A stretch of DNA of 64,000 nucleotides from NCBI GenBank assembly GCA_965268275.1, contig OZ254168.1:1240001-1304000 (forward strand). The letters are read 5' to 3'. This stretch comes from AAA044-D11 sp965268275 (lineage in GTDB: Bacteria; Actinomycetota; Actinomycetes; Nanopelagicales; Nanopelagicaceae). Shown in pieces: positions 8,146 through 17,616 of this stretch (its first letter is position 1; every line of letters begins with the position of its first letter). Below the pieces are notes generated by a model. It was not told the origin of the DNA and did no database searches. It saw only the letters and a program-made list of their open reading frames with translations. Both the position numbers and the translations under genes were made by a program.

Positions 8146-8718
8146 ATGTCAAAGAAAGTTTCTGCGATATCAATCGCACTACTAGTTTTTGCTGGATCAA
8201 TTGTTGGTGTTTCAAGCGCATCAGCAGCAACACCATACAAAGCTTGTAAGCCTGCCAAGGCCAAAGCGACAATCGGAAAGATTTCTTACACTTGCGCTAA
8301 AAATCCAGTTAGAACTTCGAAAGCTTTGGTCTGGGTTTCTAAGCCATGCATTGACGCCAACAAAAGCTACTTGAACGCAAAGTCTTTGGCCGATTCTGTC
8401 GGAACATCATTTGATAGCAGAATCAGCAGTGCTACCCGTCTTAAGGCAACAAATGAAAGATTGATAACCAGCGCTCAGAGAAATGTCGATACCTGGAGCA
8501 AAAATATGCTCTCTTATCCAAAGAATCCAACTGAAACCCAGAAGAAGCAGATAGAAGCCGTTCAAGCTGGAATTGATCGCAACAAGCAACGCGTTATCGA
8601 TGCAACTGCAAATATCGTGGCACTTGATGCTCAAATCAAAGAAGCGACAGACGGAAAGGCTAAAACTGCAAACGATTTAGCTACTGCGAAGACAAGCGTT
8701 TCCACCGCCTGTAAATAA
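8146..8718 (+). CDS. Secreted coiled-coil protein of unknown function
   Basis: 190 residues starting at the ATG at 8146, with GGAGG at 8136-8140. A clear signal peptide (residues ~1-27, cut after ASA) is followed by a short two-cysteine segment (YKACKPAKAKATIGKISYTCAKN), and then by a long Lys/Asp/Ala/Thr-rich helical stretch (residues ~75-185) with heptad-like spacing ending in a final Cys. The N-terminal Cys-x15-Cys motif resembles short surface modules found repeatedly in acI-type actinobacterial proteins, but I cannot name it. It has its own leadered promoter, unlike most genes here. An envelope or surface role is inferred from secretion only. Confidence 0.75.
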   Translation: MSKKVSAISIALLVFAGSIVGVSSASAATPYKACKPAKAKATIGKISYTCAKNPVRTSKALVWVSKPCIDANKSYLNAKSLADSVGTSFDSRISSATRLKATNERLITSAQRNVDTWSKNMLSYPKNPTETQKKQIEAVQAGIDRNKQRVIDATANIVALDAQIKEATDGKAKTANDLATAKTSVSTACK

Positions 8719-8746
8719 CCTTCGCTTTTACCTCTACGCTCGCTAA

Positions 8747-10120
8747 ATGGCGAGAGTAGGAGTATTTCTCTTATTGATTAGCCACCTGATTATTCGGGTG
8801 GCTTTTCAATTGCCTTCGATTGTTCCCGATTTAATAATCTTCAATCTGATTGCGTTCTTAGCGGCCTATGTTGCTTGGAAATCTCCCAGATTAAATGACC
8901 GACTAGCCCGGCTTGCAATTACTTTTGCAATATTTCTCTGGGCACTCGGGTCAACTTTTTCAACTTCAAACTCTTTTTACGATTATCAAGTATCAGAGAA
9001 GTTAGTAGATGTTACATATATTGCTTTCTATCCCCTGATGATTCTTGGGATTATTCGGGCTCTAGCAGTTACAAAGAAAGTAACTGCCTTGGAATTATTG
9101 GATACCGCAATAATCGCACTTGGAACATCAAGTGTTATATCTAGTTTGTTGTTGCGGCCAGCACAAATGCGCTTTGATGGTCAGAGCTACGAAGTCTTCT
9201 TATCTATTCTCTATCCGGTCGGTGATCTAGTCCTTGTTGCTACCTGTCTGTCACTTATTATTCTGCAGCATCGAAGTATGCGTGGTTTAAGTCTTTTCCT
9301 AGGAATCTTAATCTTCGCACTAACTGATTTATTCTTCTTATTGCTATCAGCGACGACAGGTTATGAATTTGCTGCGCTTACCGACGATGGTTGGCTTCTG
9401 GGATTAGTGCTGATTGCAAATGCACTTTATCTGCATGGTGGTGAAACTGAAATTCCACATTTACATATCAATACCTGGGCAACTACTTTCGCTTTAATAT
9501 TTAGTTCAAGCATTCTGGCCTATGGTGCTTTCCGAGCGAATTACTTCCCCACTTTTGTTCTAATCCTCTCCTTCTTAACTATTTCACTTGCCTTCCTGCG
9601 CATGGCGCTTGCCTTACGTGATGCAAAACTGGTGAGTGAAGATCGCGAGCATGCAAGAACTGATGAGTTAACTGGATTACCTAATCGACGAAGATTTATC
9701 GCTGAACTTGAATTGTTGCGCAGAAGAACCGGAACACTATTGCTTTTAGATTTAGATGGTTTTAAAGCAATCAACGATAACTATGGTCATGAAGTAGGCG
9801 ATCAATTACTGAAGCAGATAACTTTAAGATTCAATCGAGTTCTGCCAAATGATGTCTTGATTGCCAGACTTGGCGGCGATGAATTTGGTGTGATTGTTTA
9901 TGGTAAGCGAAACATCGGAAGCGATGTGGCTCTTGCGCTTCGTGCTACTTGCACCTATCCATTCACACTTTCAGTCGGTGATGTAAAAGTTGGGGTCAGT
10001 ATCGGAAGTGTTACTACCGAAGGACCCACAACAACTAAAGAAGCGCTTCTGAAACGCGCTGATGCCGCAATGTATGAAGCAAAGCGAAATGGGACTGGAT
10101 ATGTTCAATCTTTAAATTAG
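8747..10120 (+). CDS. Membrane-bound diguanylate cyclase (GGDEF)
   Basis: 457 residues. About nine hydrophobic helices fill residues 1-290, then a GGDEF domain (~300-457) starts at DELTGLPNRRRF and contains an intact active site ARLGGDEFGVIV. No RxxD inhibitory site is seen at the expected place before it (the region reads LPNDVLIARL), so product inhibition may be absent. It makes cyclic di-GMP from two GTP; the membrane domain presumably senses a ligand. A TACGCT box (8735-8740) ends six bases before the ATG, suggesting a leaderless mRNA. Its TAG stop overlaps the convergent photolyase stop by four bases. Confidence 0.9.
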   Translation: MARVGVFLLLISHLIIRVAFQLPSIVPDLIIFNLIAFLAAYVAWKSPRLNDRLARLAITFAIFLWALGSTFSTSNSFYDYQVSEKLVDVTYIAFYPLMILGIIRALAVTKKVTALELLDTAIIALGTSSVISSLLLRPAQMRFDGQSYEVFLSILYPVGDLVLVATCLSLIILQHRSMRGLSLFLGILIFALTDLFFLLLSATTGYEFAALTDDGWLLGLVLIANALYLHGGETEIPHLHINTWATTFALIFSSSILAYGAFRANYFPTFVLILSFLTISLAFLRMALALRDAKLVSEDREHARTDELTGLPNRRRFIAELELLRRRTGTLLLLDLDGFKAINDNYGHEVGDQLLKQITLRFNRVLPNDVLIARLGGDEFGVIVYGKRNIGSDVALALRATCTYPFTLSVGDVKVGVSIGSVTTEGPTTTKEALLKRADAAMYEAKRNGTGYVQSLN

Positions 10121-11481
10121 TTTGGCTTAATTTCTTCAAGTCTTGCTAGTGATTCCAAACGTTCAGTCGCATGATTAACAATTCGCTCTGGATACCCTTT
10201 TGAATATCCATCTAGAAACTCCCAAGGTTCATGAATTTCGTCGCTACTTAAATGTGCAAGTTCTGGAACATATTTACGAATGTAATCACCATTTACATCG
10301 AAACGCTTTCCTTGTTCGATTGGATTAAATACTCGGTAATAAGGCGAGGCATCTGTTCCGCATCCCGCGGTCCACTGCCAGCCATGTGCGTTTGATGCGA
10401 CATCAAAATCAACTAAATGTTCCATGAAAAAATCTGCGCCCAGCTGCCATTCCAAATGGAGATCTTTAACTAAGAAGGATGCGACAACCATTCGGGTCCG
10501 GTTATGCATCCACCCTTCTTTAACGATCTGACGCATCGCGGCATCAACAAATGGATATCCAGTTTTGCCTTCACACCAAGCTTTGAACTTTTCGCCAGGT
10601 TCGTCGTATCGCATATTTGCAAACCTAGGGGCGTAATAATCTTTATCTGTATGTGGATTATTGAAAAGCACATCTGCATAAAATTCGCGCCAAGCAATCT
10701 CTTTGCGATAAACATCGTGGGCGTTACTTGTTCCAAGCTCGGCAAGTAATGTGCGTGGATGAATTTCACCCCAAGTTAAATACTCACTCATCTTGCTTGT
10801 TCCATCAACACCTGCGTTATTTCGTTCTGTGTCATAACTTGCAAGCGCGCTAGATTTGAATTTCTTCCATCGGGCTAGCGCTGCCGCTTCACCAGCTTTA
10901 GAAATTTCGCATCCTTCTGGGATCTGCCAATCTGGAAAGTTTCGGTAATCCGCACTTGGTGTCACGAGATTTAAACTCTTTGGGGCAGCAACTGGCTTGC
11001 GCCAACCATGAACGCACCAAGCTTTATAAAACGGGGTATAAACACGATACGGAGTAGCATCACTTGGTTTCAATACTCGACCAGGTGCAACTGCATAAAT
11101 ACTTCCGGTCTTTATTAATTTGATTCCACTTGCTTCAACTTTTGCATCACGAGCCGCACCATAAGGTTCGTATTCTTGACTGATGTGAACTTCATCTACG
11201 CCATATTTTTTAATTAAGGTTTGTAGGACTTCTACATTATCGCCAGCAACAATATGCAATTTATTTCCGAGTGATTCATCAAGTGCCCGAAGCGACTGGC
11301 CTAAATAAGCTAGACGCTTGGCACCGCTATCTTTAATGATCTTTTCATCAAGAATAAAGACCGCGATTAATTCATCGCAATTCTCAATTGCAGCAAGAAG
11401 TGCCGGATTATCAGCTAGGCGCAGATCTCTTCTGAACCAGAAGATATTGCGTTTAGTTGTGGAGTGAATGGACTGACTCAT
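10117..11481 (-). CDS. phr: Deoxyribodipyrimidine photolyase
   Basis: 454 residues from the ATG at 11481 (MSQSIHSTTKRNIFWFRRDLRL), overlapping the end of citrate synthase by 29 bases. The open frame extends 65 codons further up but only as an antiparallel-free shadow inside citrate synthase. The N-terminal photolyase alpha/beta domain holds the antenna site (~residues 12-130), and the FAD-binding helical domain includes EIAWREFYADVL, RQIVKEGWMHNRTRM, and FDVASNAHGWQWTAGCGTDASPYYRVFNP. All the usual CPD class I signature elements are present. It repairs UV cyclobutane dimers with blue light, consistent with life in lit surface water. Confidence 0.93.
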   Translation of the reverse strand: MSQSIHSTTKRNIFWFRRDLRLADNPALLAAIENCDELIAVFILDEKIIKDSGAKRLAYLGQSLRALDESLGNKLHIVAGDNVEVLQTLIKKYGVDEVHISQEYEPYGAARDAKVEASGIKLIKTGSIYAVAPGRVLKPSDATPYRVYTPFYKAWCVHGWRKPVAAPKSLNLVTPSADYRNFPDWQIPEGCEISKAGEAAALARWKKFKSSALASYDTERNNAGVDGTSKMSEYLTWGEIHPRTLLAELGTSNAHDVYRKEIAWREFYADVLFNNPHTDKDYYAPRFANMRYDEPGEKFKAWCEGKTGYPFVDAAMRQIVKEGWMHNRTRMVVASFLVKDLHLEWQLGADFFMEHLVDFDVASNAHGWQWTAGCGTDASPYYRVFNPIEQGKRFDVNGDYIRKYVPELAHLSSDEIHEPWEFLDGYSKGYPERIVNHATERLESLARLEEIKPN

Positions 11482-12565
11482 CCCAGCCCTGAACTTCGCT
11501 GACTTTACGAGGCGCTGGACCAACGTATCTTGCAGATGGTCGAATAATTCTTCCAGTGCGCTTCTGCTCAAGAATGTGTGCTGACCAACCTGCAGTTCGT
11601 GCAGCGGTAAACATCGAGGTAAACATATGTGCTGGAATTTGTGCAAAGTCCAGAACGATTGCGGCCCAGAATTCAACGTTAGTTTCTAGCACGCGATCTG
11701 GTTGACGTTCGTGAAGTTCAGCCAGTGCCGCTTTTTCAAGTGCAAGTGCAACTTCATAACGTGGCGCATTAAGCTCTTTTGAAATACGACGAAGTGTGCG
11801 AGCGCGTGGATCTTCGGCGCGATAAACACGGTGACCGAATCCCATCAATCTTTCTTTGCGATCTAAAATTCCTTTTACATATGCAGTTGCATCGCCAGTT
11901 TTTTCGACGCCTTCGATCATGCTGAGAACGCGTGCAGGTGCACCACCGTGAAGTGGTCCTGACATTGCGCCGATTGCGCCAGAGATTGAGGCTGCAACAT
12001 CTGCGCCAGTTGAAGCGATAACACGTGCCGTGAAAGTTGAGGCATTCATTCCATGTTCTGCTGCTGAAACAAAGTAAGCATCTACAGCGCGAACGTGTAA
12101 TGGATCTGGTTCTCCGCGCCAGCGAATCATCATTCGTTCTACAACAGTATGTGCTTTATCAACTTCTGATTGCGGAACCATCGGTGCAGATCCACGCGCA
12201 GCTTGCGCAACATATGAAAGAACCATGACAGATGTGCGGGCAAGTTGAACTCGGGCTTCTTCATCTGTTGTATCTAAAAGTGGTTTGAATCCCCAAGCTG
12301 GTGCAAGCATTGCAATTGCTGATTGCACGTCAACACGGATGTCACCTGAGTGAACCGGAATTGGGAATGGTTCTGCTGCAGGAAGTCCAGGATTAAATTC
12401 GTTATCTACTAACAAGCCCCAAACGTTTCCGAAAGTTACGCGGCCAACAAGATCTTCGATATCAACGCCGCGGTAGCGAAGCGCACTACCTTCTTTATCC
12501 GGCTCTGCGATTTCAGATTCAAATGCAATGACGCCTTCAAGACCGGGTTTGAAACTATCTGACAC
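11453..12565 (-). CDS. Citrate synthase (actinobacterial type 2)
   Basis: 370 residues. The start is taken as the GTG at 12565 because GAGGGAG lies just upstream; the TTG at 12580 would place that ribosome site inside the gene. Conserved citrate synthase blocks are seen: GPLHGGAPARVLSMI (His of the active site), MGFGHRVYRAEDPRA (second His and Arg), and LETNVEFWAAIVLDFAQIP with the catalytic Asp region. It condenses oxaloacetate and acetyl-CoA in the TCA cycle. The photolyase start lies within its last codons, so the two are likely co-transcribed, and pdxH is divergent. Confidence 0.92.
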   Translation of the reverse strand: MSDSFKPGLEGVIAFESEIAEPDKEGSALRYRGVDIEDLVGRVTFGNVWGLLVDNEFNPGLPAAEPFPIPVHSGDIRVDVQSAIAMLAPAWGFKPLLDTTDEEARVQLARTSVMVLSYVAQAARGSAPMVPQSEVDKAHTVVERMMIRWRGEPDPLHVRAVDAYFVSAAEHGMNASTFTARVIASTGADVAASISGAIGAMSGPLHGGAPARVLSMIEGVEKTGDATAYVKGILDRKERLMGFGHRVYRAEDPRARTLRRISKELNAPRYEVALALEKAALAELHERQPDRVLETNVEFWAAIVLDFAQIPAHMFTSMFTAARTAGWSAHILEQKRTGRIIRPSARYVGPAPRKVSEVQGWDESVHSLHN

Positions 12566-12682
12566 GACGGGCTCCCTCAATTAGTTATGCGTATTGTCCA
12601 CACTTTTGCGGGTGAAGCCAAACTAGGAAACCCAATATCGACGCAAGATGCACGCGGGGCAAAAGTGAAGTTAGATACAGCC

Positions 12683-13348
12683 ATGAGCGAAATCAATCGG
12701 GAGACCATTCGGGCGATGCGCCTTTCATATGGCCAGGCCGGATTGACTGAATCCGACCTTGCCAGTGATCCAATTGAGCAATTTAAAAAGTGGCTTCGCG
12801 AGGCCAGCGAAAACATTATGGTGGTCGAAGCTAATGCAATGGTGCTCTCGACAATCACCGATGGCGCACCTGTCGGCCGATCAGTTCTTTTAAAAGATGT
12901 TTCATCAGATGGTTTTACCTTCTTCACAAATTACATGTCGCGAAAAGCTGATGCGATTTCAAATAATCCAAATGTGTCGCTTGTATTTCCTTGGTATCCA
13001 ATGGAGCGGCAAGTAATAATTATCGGAACTGCTGAAAAAGTAAGTGCGCAAGAGAGTGATGATTATTTTGCGGCTCGGCCATGGGGCAGCCAAATTGGGG
13101 CAACCGCAAGTGCGCAGTCAACTGAATTGGACTCTAGAGAAACTCTTGAAGCAAAGTATGCGCAGCTCGCAGAAAAGTATCCGGAAGGGTCGGTTGTGCC
13201 AAGACCAGAATATTGGGGCGGATATTTAGTGCGCCCAGTCAGCATCGAGTTTTGGCAGGGCCGCCATTCCAGATTGCATGATCGGTTGCGCTATGTGCGT
13301 TCGGATTCACAGAAAACCGATTGGCGAGTTAATCGCCTGAACCCGTAG
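12683..13348 (+). CDS. pdxH: Pyridoxamine 5'-phosphate oxidase
   Basis: 221 residues from the ATG at 12683 (MSEINRETIRAMRLSYGQAG), chosen by family length. The frame stays open to 12587 but that extension does not resemble PdxH. FMN/PLP motifs include APVGRSVLLKDVSSDGFTFFTNY, RKADAISNNPNVSLVFPWYPMERQV, and the C-terminal WQGRHSRLHDRLRY. It oxidises pyridoxine/pyridoxamine phosphate to PLP. A TTAGAT box lies six bases before this ATG with no ribosome site. Its TAG stop begins the -10 box of serC, and SerC itself is a PLP enzyme. Confidence 0.93.
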   Translation: MSEINRETIRAMRLSYGQAGLTESDLASDPIEQFKKWLREASENIMVVEANAMVLSTITDGAPVGRSVLLKDVSSDGFTFFTNYMSRKADAISNNPNVSLVFPWYPMERQVIIIGTAEKVSAQESDDYFAARPWGSQIGATASAQSTELDSRETLEAKYAQLAEKYPEGSVVPRPEYWGGYLVRPVSIEFWQGRHSRLHDRLRYVRSDSQKTDWRVNRLNP

Positions 13349-13357
13349 GCTCTACCC

Positions 13358-14479
13358 ATGAGCGAAATTAAAATTCCAGATAATTTGAAACCAGTTGATG
13401 GTCGTTTTGGTTGTGGCCCATCAAAGATTCGTCCCGAAGCACTTGCTGCACTCGCAAATGGTGGGACTTCAATTCTAGGAACTTCGCATCGCCAGAAGCC
13501 AGTAAAGAACGTCGTTAACCGAGTTCGCACTGGACTTGCATCACTATTTAATCTGCCAGAAGGTTATGAAGTTGTTTTAGGTAACGGTGGTTCAACTGCA
13601 TTCTGGGATATCGCAACATTTGGTTTAATTGAAAAGAAGTCTCAGCACCTAGTATTTGGTGAGTTTTCATCTAAGTTTGCTGCTGCTGCAAAAGATGCAC
13701 CATTCTTGGATGACCCAACAGTTATCAAGGTTGAACCAGGTGCCCACCCAGTTGCAGTAGCCGAAGCGGGTGTTGATGTTTACGCGCTGACCCATAACGA
13801 AACCAGCACTGGTGTTTCGATGCCAATCACTCGACCAGCTGGCACAGAAGGCGCATTGGTTTTGGTTGATGCAACATCTGCAGCAGGTGGCTTAGATGTT
13901 GATATGTCTCAATGCGATGTTTACTACTTTGCACCGCAAAAATCTTTCGCATCAGATGGTGGACTCTGGATTGCAATCATGAGCCCAGCAGCAATCGCTC
14001 GCGTTGAAAAAATCAAGGCAAGTGGTCGCTTTATTCCAGCTTTCTTCGATTTAACGATTGCTATCGAAAATTCAAGACTTGATCAGACTTACAACACACC
14101 AGCACTTGCAACAATCATCTTGCTAGCCGAACAGATTGAATGGATGAATTCAAATGGTGGCCTTAAGTTTGCTGCAGGCCGTTCGGCAGAATCTTCAGGT
14201 CATCTTTATTCATGGGCCGAAAAGAACGATTACACAACTCCATTTGTTACAGATCCAGCGATGCGATCTAAGGTTGTCGGAACAATTAACTTTGATGATG
14301 CGATTGATGCGCTAGAAATTGCAAAGATTCTGCGGGCAAATGGCATCGTAGATACAGATCCGTATCGCAAACTTGGCAAGAACCAATTGCGTGTTGGTAT
14401 GTTCCCTGCGGTTGACCCAAGTGATGTTAAGAAACTCACTGACTGCATCGATTACATCGTCGCTGAATTAAAGAAGTAA
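13358..14479 (+). CDS. serC: Phosphoserine aminotransferase
   Basis: 373 residues, the actinobacterial length. PLP-fold class V features: the GNGGSTAFWD substrate/PLP loop near residue 70, THNETSTG, VDATSAAGG and YYFAPQKSFASDGG, in which the Lys is the PLP Schiff-base residue. It converts 3-phosphohydroxypyruvate to phosphoserine in serine synthesis. The -10 TAGGCT (13346-13351) starts with the pdxH stop codon and ends six bases before the ATG, so serC is likely leaderless and separately initiated. Confidence 0.95.
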   Translation: MSEIKIPDNLKPVDGRFGCGPSKIRPEALAALANGGTSILGTSHRQKPVKNVVNRVRTGLASLFNLPEGYEVVLGNGGSTAFWDIATFGLIEKKSQHLVFGEFSSKFAAAAKDAPFLDDPTVIKVEPGAHPVAVAEAGVDVYALTHNETSTGVSMPITRPAGTEGALVLVDATSAAGGLDVDMSQCDVYYFAPQKSFASDGGLWIAIMSPAAIARVEKIKASGRFIPAFFDLTIAIENSRLDQTYNTPALATIILLAEQIEWMNSNGGLKFAAGRSAESSGHLYSWAEKNDYTTPFVTDPAMRSKVVGTINFDDAIDALEIAKILRANGIVDTDPYRKLGKNQLRVGMFPAVDPSDVKKLTDCIDYIVAELKK

Positions 14480-14483
14480 GTTC

Positions 14484-14564
14484 TTGAGTTATAAAACTCG
14501 CAGATTCATTACTCTCGCGGCGCTCTTTGTAGCTGTGCTTATCGTTGTAATTGTTGGAAACTAA
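14484..14564 (+). CDS. Possible 26-residue single-TM small protein
   Basis: A TTG-started frame between serC and the DUF2530 gene encodes a basic N-terminus (SYKTRR) followed by one hydrophobic helix (FITLAALFVAVLIVVIVG) and a stop, three bases before the next ATG. The composition is exactly that of a tiny membrane protein and the spacing is tight on both sides. The ribosome site is weak. It could instead be a translated leader that couples DUF2530 to serC. Confidence 0.45.
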   Translation: MSYKTRRFITLAALFVAVLIVVIVGN

Positions 14565-14567
14565 TTA

Positions 14568-14753
14568 ATGGTCCACTTGCGTAGTGCAATCACGGTAATC
14601 ATTGCTGGAATCGCCCTATGGTTCGTAGCCCTAATTGCGACCTTTGGTCTCGATGCCAGCACAAATGCAAAATGGATTTGTGTATTTGGAATCGGCTTAG
14701 GTGTTATTGGACTTCGTTACACAATTAGACGGGCAAAGCGCGAAAGTAATTAG
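14568..14753 (+). CDS. DUF2530 small membrane protein
   Basis: 61 residues with two TM helices (SAITVIIAGIALWFVALIATF and WICVFGIGLGVIGLRY) and a basic tail RRAKRESN, the pattern of the actinobacterial DUF2530 family. No function is known for the family. Its TAG stop overlaps the convergent cold-shock gene stop by four bases. Confidence 0.75.
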   Translation: MVHLRSAITVIIAGIALWFVALIATFGLDASTNAKWICVFGIGLGVIGLRYTIRRAKRESN

Positions 14754-15133
14754 CTTTCGAATTGTCCGGCAATACCGCGTAAAACTTTAGCTAAGCGATC
14801 TGCATCTGGCCCAGATGGATGGCGGCCATGACGTAAACCGTTGCCAACTTTGTCCAAAATCTTAATTGTGTCTTCAATCATTGTTGCTAAATCATCATGA
14901 TTGATTCGATTATTTGCAACGACGGATGCAGGTTCATCGATTAAACGAACAGTCATTGCTTGTGGACCTTTCTTGCCTTCGATAACACCGAATTCAAGTT
15001 TGGTTCCTGGCTTAACTGTTGCAACACCAGATGGAAGAGCTGAAGATGCTAAATAAACATCTGCGCCTTCTTCGGATTCAATAAATCCAAAACCCTTTTC
15101 AAGGCTGTACCACTTCACGCGACCTAGAGGCAT
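14750..15133 (-). CDS. Cold-shock domain protein with C-terminal extension
   Basis: 127 residues. The first ~66 residues are a CspA-type OB-fold with RNP1-like KGFGFIE and the start MPLGRVKWYSLEKGFGF; RNP2 is degenerate (ADVYLASSAL instead of VFVHxSA). An actinobacterial C-terminal region of ~60 residues follows (NHDDLATMIEDTIKILDKVG). The same layout is known as CspB in mycobacteria. It likely binds single-stranded nucleic acid. AGGAG precedes the ATG, and a separate leader of ~60 bases lies upstream (15134-15195), as is common for cold-shock genes. Confidence 0.85.
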   Translation of the reverse strand: MPLGRVKWYSLEKGFGFIESEEGADVYLASSALPSGVATVKPGTKLEFGVIEGKKGPQAMTVRLIDEPASVVANNRINHDDLATMIEDTIKILDKVGNGLRHGRHPSGPDADRLAKVLRGIAGQFES

Positions 15134-15240
15134 TGGGGAACTCCTTTTTTCTTTAAATCTGGTTTTTCCGTTTTTGCAAGAGGATTAGTTTAACTTACGA
15201 ATGCGAGGTGCTGTTGCCCGATTTTGTGCTTGATTAGCGG

Positions 15241-15945
15241 CTAATCGGTTACAACCAGCGCTTCGGAATGCGCTCCGCAGCCGTGATCGACCGAAACTAC
15301 GCGGGCATCATCGGGCGCCAAAATATTTGCGCAGACTCCGAATGCAGATCGAAGTGACCCTGCGATCGGAATAAAGAATCCGCATGAGTTACATGGCTTT
15401 GGTGCCTGTTGTGAAATTGGATTGTTTGGACCAGAACTTCCGGCATACCAACGTTGTGCTGCAAGATCGCGGCCAGTAATTGAAAGCACGCGGGCTCGGC
15501 CTAAACCAAATTCAAATAATTGGGCAAGATCTAAATCTTCATCATCTGGAAGTGAGGCAAATCCAGGAACCAAACGCGCATCATCTGCAGAAGTTGGAAC
15601 GATATCTCCGGGACCAACATCGCCAGGAAGCAGGCGGTCTTTATATGCAATCCATTCTGGTGCAAGAAGTGAATCCGAACCAGGAAGAAGAACTACATCG
15701 CAAATTGTTGGTGAACTTGAATCATCAACCTTTGCAACAGTTACTGCCCAACGCCAACCAACATAACCTTTAAGGGATGCTTCAAATAAATAGGTTGCAA
15801 TTCGGGCTTCAGTTGAATCTTCGATTTCATCATAAGAAATTGAAACTAATTCACCAACTTGATCTTGCGCTGGTGCATCTTCAAGTGCAGCAGCCCTTGC
15901 TAATTCAAGGGCGCTGAACTTGTCTTCAATCTTTGCTGAACTCAT
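15241..15945 (-). CDS. DUF3027 protein
   Basis: 234 residues, matching the actinobacterial DUF3027 family: the VGWRWAVTVAKVD segment, an acidic central region (APEWIAYKDRLLPGDVGPGDIVP), and a C-terminal zinc-finger-like portion with CNSCGFF ... FGVCAN ... DHGCGAHSE. The Cys/His set could bind a metal. The role is unknown. A TAAGAT box (15952-15957) ends six bases before the ATG, so it is probably leaderless. It lies downstream of groEL on the same strand with a 20-base gap. Confidence 0.8.
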   Translation of the reverse strand: MSSAKIEDKFSALELARAAALEDAPAQDQVGELVSISYDEIEDSTEARIATYLFEASLKGYVGWRWAVTVAKVDDSSSPTICDVVLLPGSDSLLAPEWIAYKDRLLPGDVGPGDIVPTSADDARLVPGFASLPDDEDLDLAQLFEFGLGRARVLSITGRDLAAQRWYAGSSGPNNPISQQAPKPCNSCGFFIPIAGSLRSAFGVCANILAPDDARVVSVDHGCGAHSEALVVTD

Positions 15946-15965
15946 CCGCGTATCTTATTACGGAT

Positions 15966-17585
15966 TTAGAAGTCCATATCCCCGCCGCCTTGTGGCATCG
16001 CAGGCGCTTTTGGCTCTGGCTTATCCGCAATAACAGCTTCGGTAGTAAGGAATAGCGCAGCGATTGATGCCGCATTCTGCAGTGCAGAACGTGTCACCTT
16101 AACTGGATCAATAATTCCGGCCTTGATCATGTCAACGTATTCGCCGGTTGCCGCATTCAATCCAGTTCCAACTGGCTTGTTACGAACAGCTTCAACAATT
16201 ACGCCACCTTCAAGTCCTGCGTTAATCGCAATCTGCTTTAGTGGTGCTTCGATTGCAACTTCAACAATTCGTGCACCAGTTGCTTCATCGCCTGCAAGCT
16301 TCAACTTTTCGAATGCAACCTTTGCAGCTTGTAGAAGTGCAACGCCACCACCGGCAACGATTCCTTCTTCAACTGCAGCTTTTGCGTTACGAACAGCATC
16401 TTCAATACGGTGCTTGCGCTCTTTTAGTTCTACTTCTGTAGCTGCGCCAGCTTTGATAACTGCAACGCCGCCAGCAAGTTTCGCTAGGCGCTCTTGCAGC
16501 TTCTCGCGATCGTAATCTGAATCTGACTTTTCGATTTCGGCACGAATCTGATTTACGCGGCCCTTAATTTGTTCCGCATCGCCAGCGCCTTCAACAATTG
16601 TTGTCTCTTCTTTTGCCACGACGACTTTGCGAGCGCGACCCAAAAGATCCATTGTTGTTGCATCTAACTTCAAACCAACTTCTTCAGAAATTACAGTTGC
16701 GCCGGTAAGGATTGCAATATCTTGCAACATTGCCTTACGACGATCACCGAATCCTGGTGCCTTAACTGCAACAGATTTGAAAGTTCCGCGAATCTTGTTT
16801 ACAACCAGTGTTGCAAGTGCTTCGCCTTCAACATCTTCGGCAAGAATTACCAGGGTCTTACCTGATTGCATTACCTTTTCCAAAATTGGTAGCAGATCCT
16901 TGATATTTGTAATCTTTGAGTTTGCAATCAAAATATATGGATCTTCTAGAACTGCTTCCATACGATCAGTATCGGTTGTGAAATAAGGAGAGATGTAACC
17001 CTTATCAAAACGCATACCTTCAGTTAGCTCGAGCTCTAGACCAAATGTGTTTGATTCTTCAACAGTGATAACGCCCTCTTTGCCGACCTTATCCATTGCT
17101 TCAGCAATCATTTCACCGATAGTTGAATCAGCTGCAGAGATAGATGCAGTAGCTGCAATCTGTTCTTTAGTCTTAACTGGATTCGACATTGTCAGAAGTT
17201 CGGCTGAAATTGCATCTACCGCTTTTTCAATTCCGCGCTTTAGCGCCATTGGATTTGATCCAGCAGCAACGTTACGCAGACCTTCGCGAACAAGTGCTTG
17301 AGCTAGAACTGTTGCTGTAGTTGTTCCATCGCCTGCGACATCATCTGTCTTCTTGGCAACTTCCTTAACTAATTCTGCGCCAATCTTCTCCCAAGGATCA
17401 TCTAATTCAATCTCTTTGGCGATTGAGACACCATCGTTTGTAATTGTTGGTGCTCCCCATTTCTTCTCGAGAACAACATTTCGTCCACGAGGTCCAAGGG
17501 TGACCTTCACAGCATCCGCGAGTGCGTTCATTCCGCGCTCGAGACCGCGACGGGCCTCTTCATTAAAAGCGATCATCTTTGCCAT
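15966..17585 (-). CDS. groEL: Chaperonin GroEL
   Basis: 539 residues. All GroEL marks are present: the ATP-site loop DVAGDGTTTATVLAQ, AAVEEGIVAGGGVALLQ and the C-terminal tail ending GGGDMDF. No groES lies beside it, as for the second, stand-alone groEL copy of many actinobacteria; in this window only one groEL is seen. Regulation is by a CIRCE element 31-58 bases upstream of the ATG, so HrcA repression is expected. Folds cytosolic proteins with GroES under ATP hydrolysis. Confidence 0.97.
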   Translation of the reverse strand: MAKMIAFNEEARRGLERGMNALADAVKVTLGPRGRNVVLEKKWGAPTITNDGVSIAKEIELDDPWEKIGAELVKEVAKKTDDVAGDGTTTATVLAQALVREGLRNVAAGSNPMALKRGIEKAVDAISAELLTMSNPVKTKEQIAATASISAADSTIGEMIAEAMDKVGKEGVITVEESNTFGLELELTEGMRFDKGYISPYFTTDTDRMEAVLEDPYILIANSKITNIKDLLPILEKVMQSGKTLVILAEDVEGEALATLVVNKIRGTFKSVAVKAPGFGDRRKAMLQDIAILTGATVISEEVGLKLDATTMDLLGRARKVVVAKEETTIVEGAGDAEQIKGRVNQIRAEIEKSDSDYDREKLQERLAKLAGGVAVIKAGAATEVELKERKHRIEDAVRNAKAAVEEGIVAGGGVALLQAAKVAFEKLKLAGDEATGARIVEVAIEAPLKQIAINAGLEGGVIVEAVRNKPVGTGLNAATGEYVDMIKAGIIDPVKVTRSALQNAASIAALFLTTEAVIADKPEPKAPAMPQGGGDMDF

Positions 17586-17616
17586 ATTTTTATTTTCTCT
17601 CTCTAACCTTTAACGA

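Noticed and set aside
11482..11676. N-terminal extension of the photolyase
   Set aside because: Lies entirely inside citrate synthase, has no photolyase similarity, and the family motif starts right after the ATG at 11481.
12577..12927. Minus-strand open frame overlapping pdxH
   Set aside because: Antisense shadow of pdxH; low-complexity Ser/Ala composition and no family pattern.
16123..17613. Several plus-strand open frames opposite groEL
   Set aside because: Antisense shadows of a strongly conserved gene, with Ser/Thr/Ala-rich composition.
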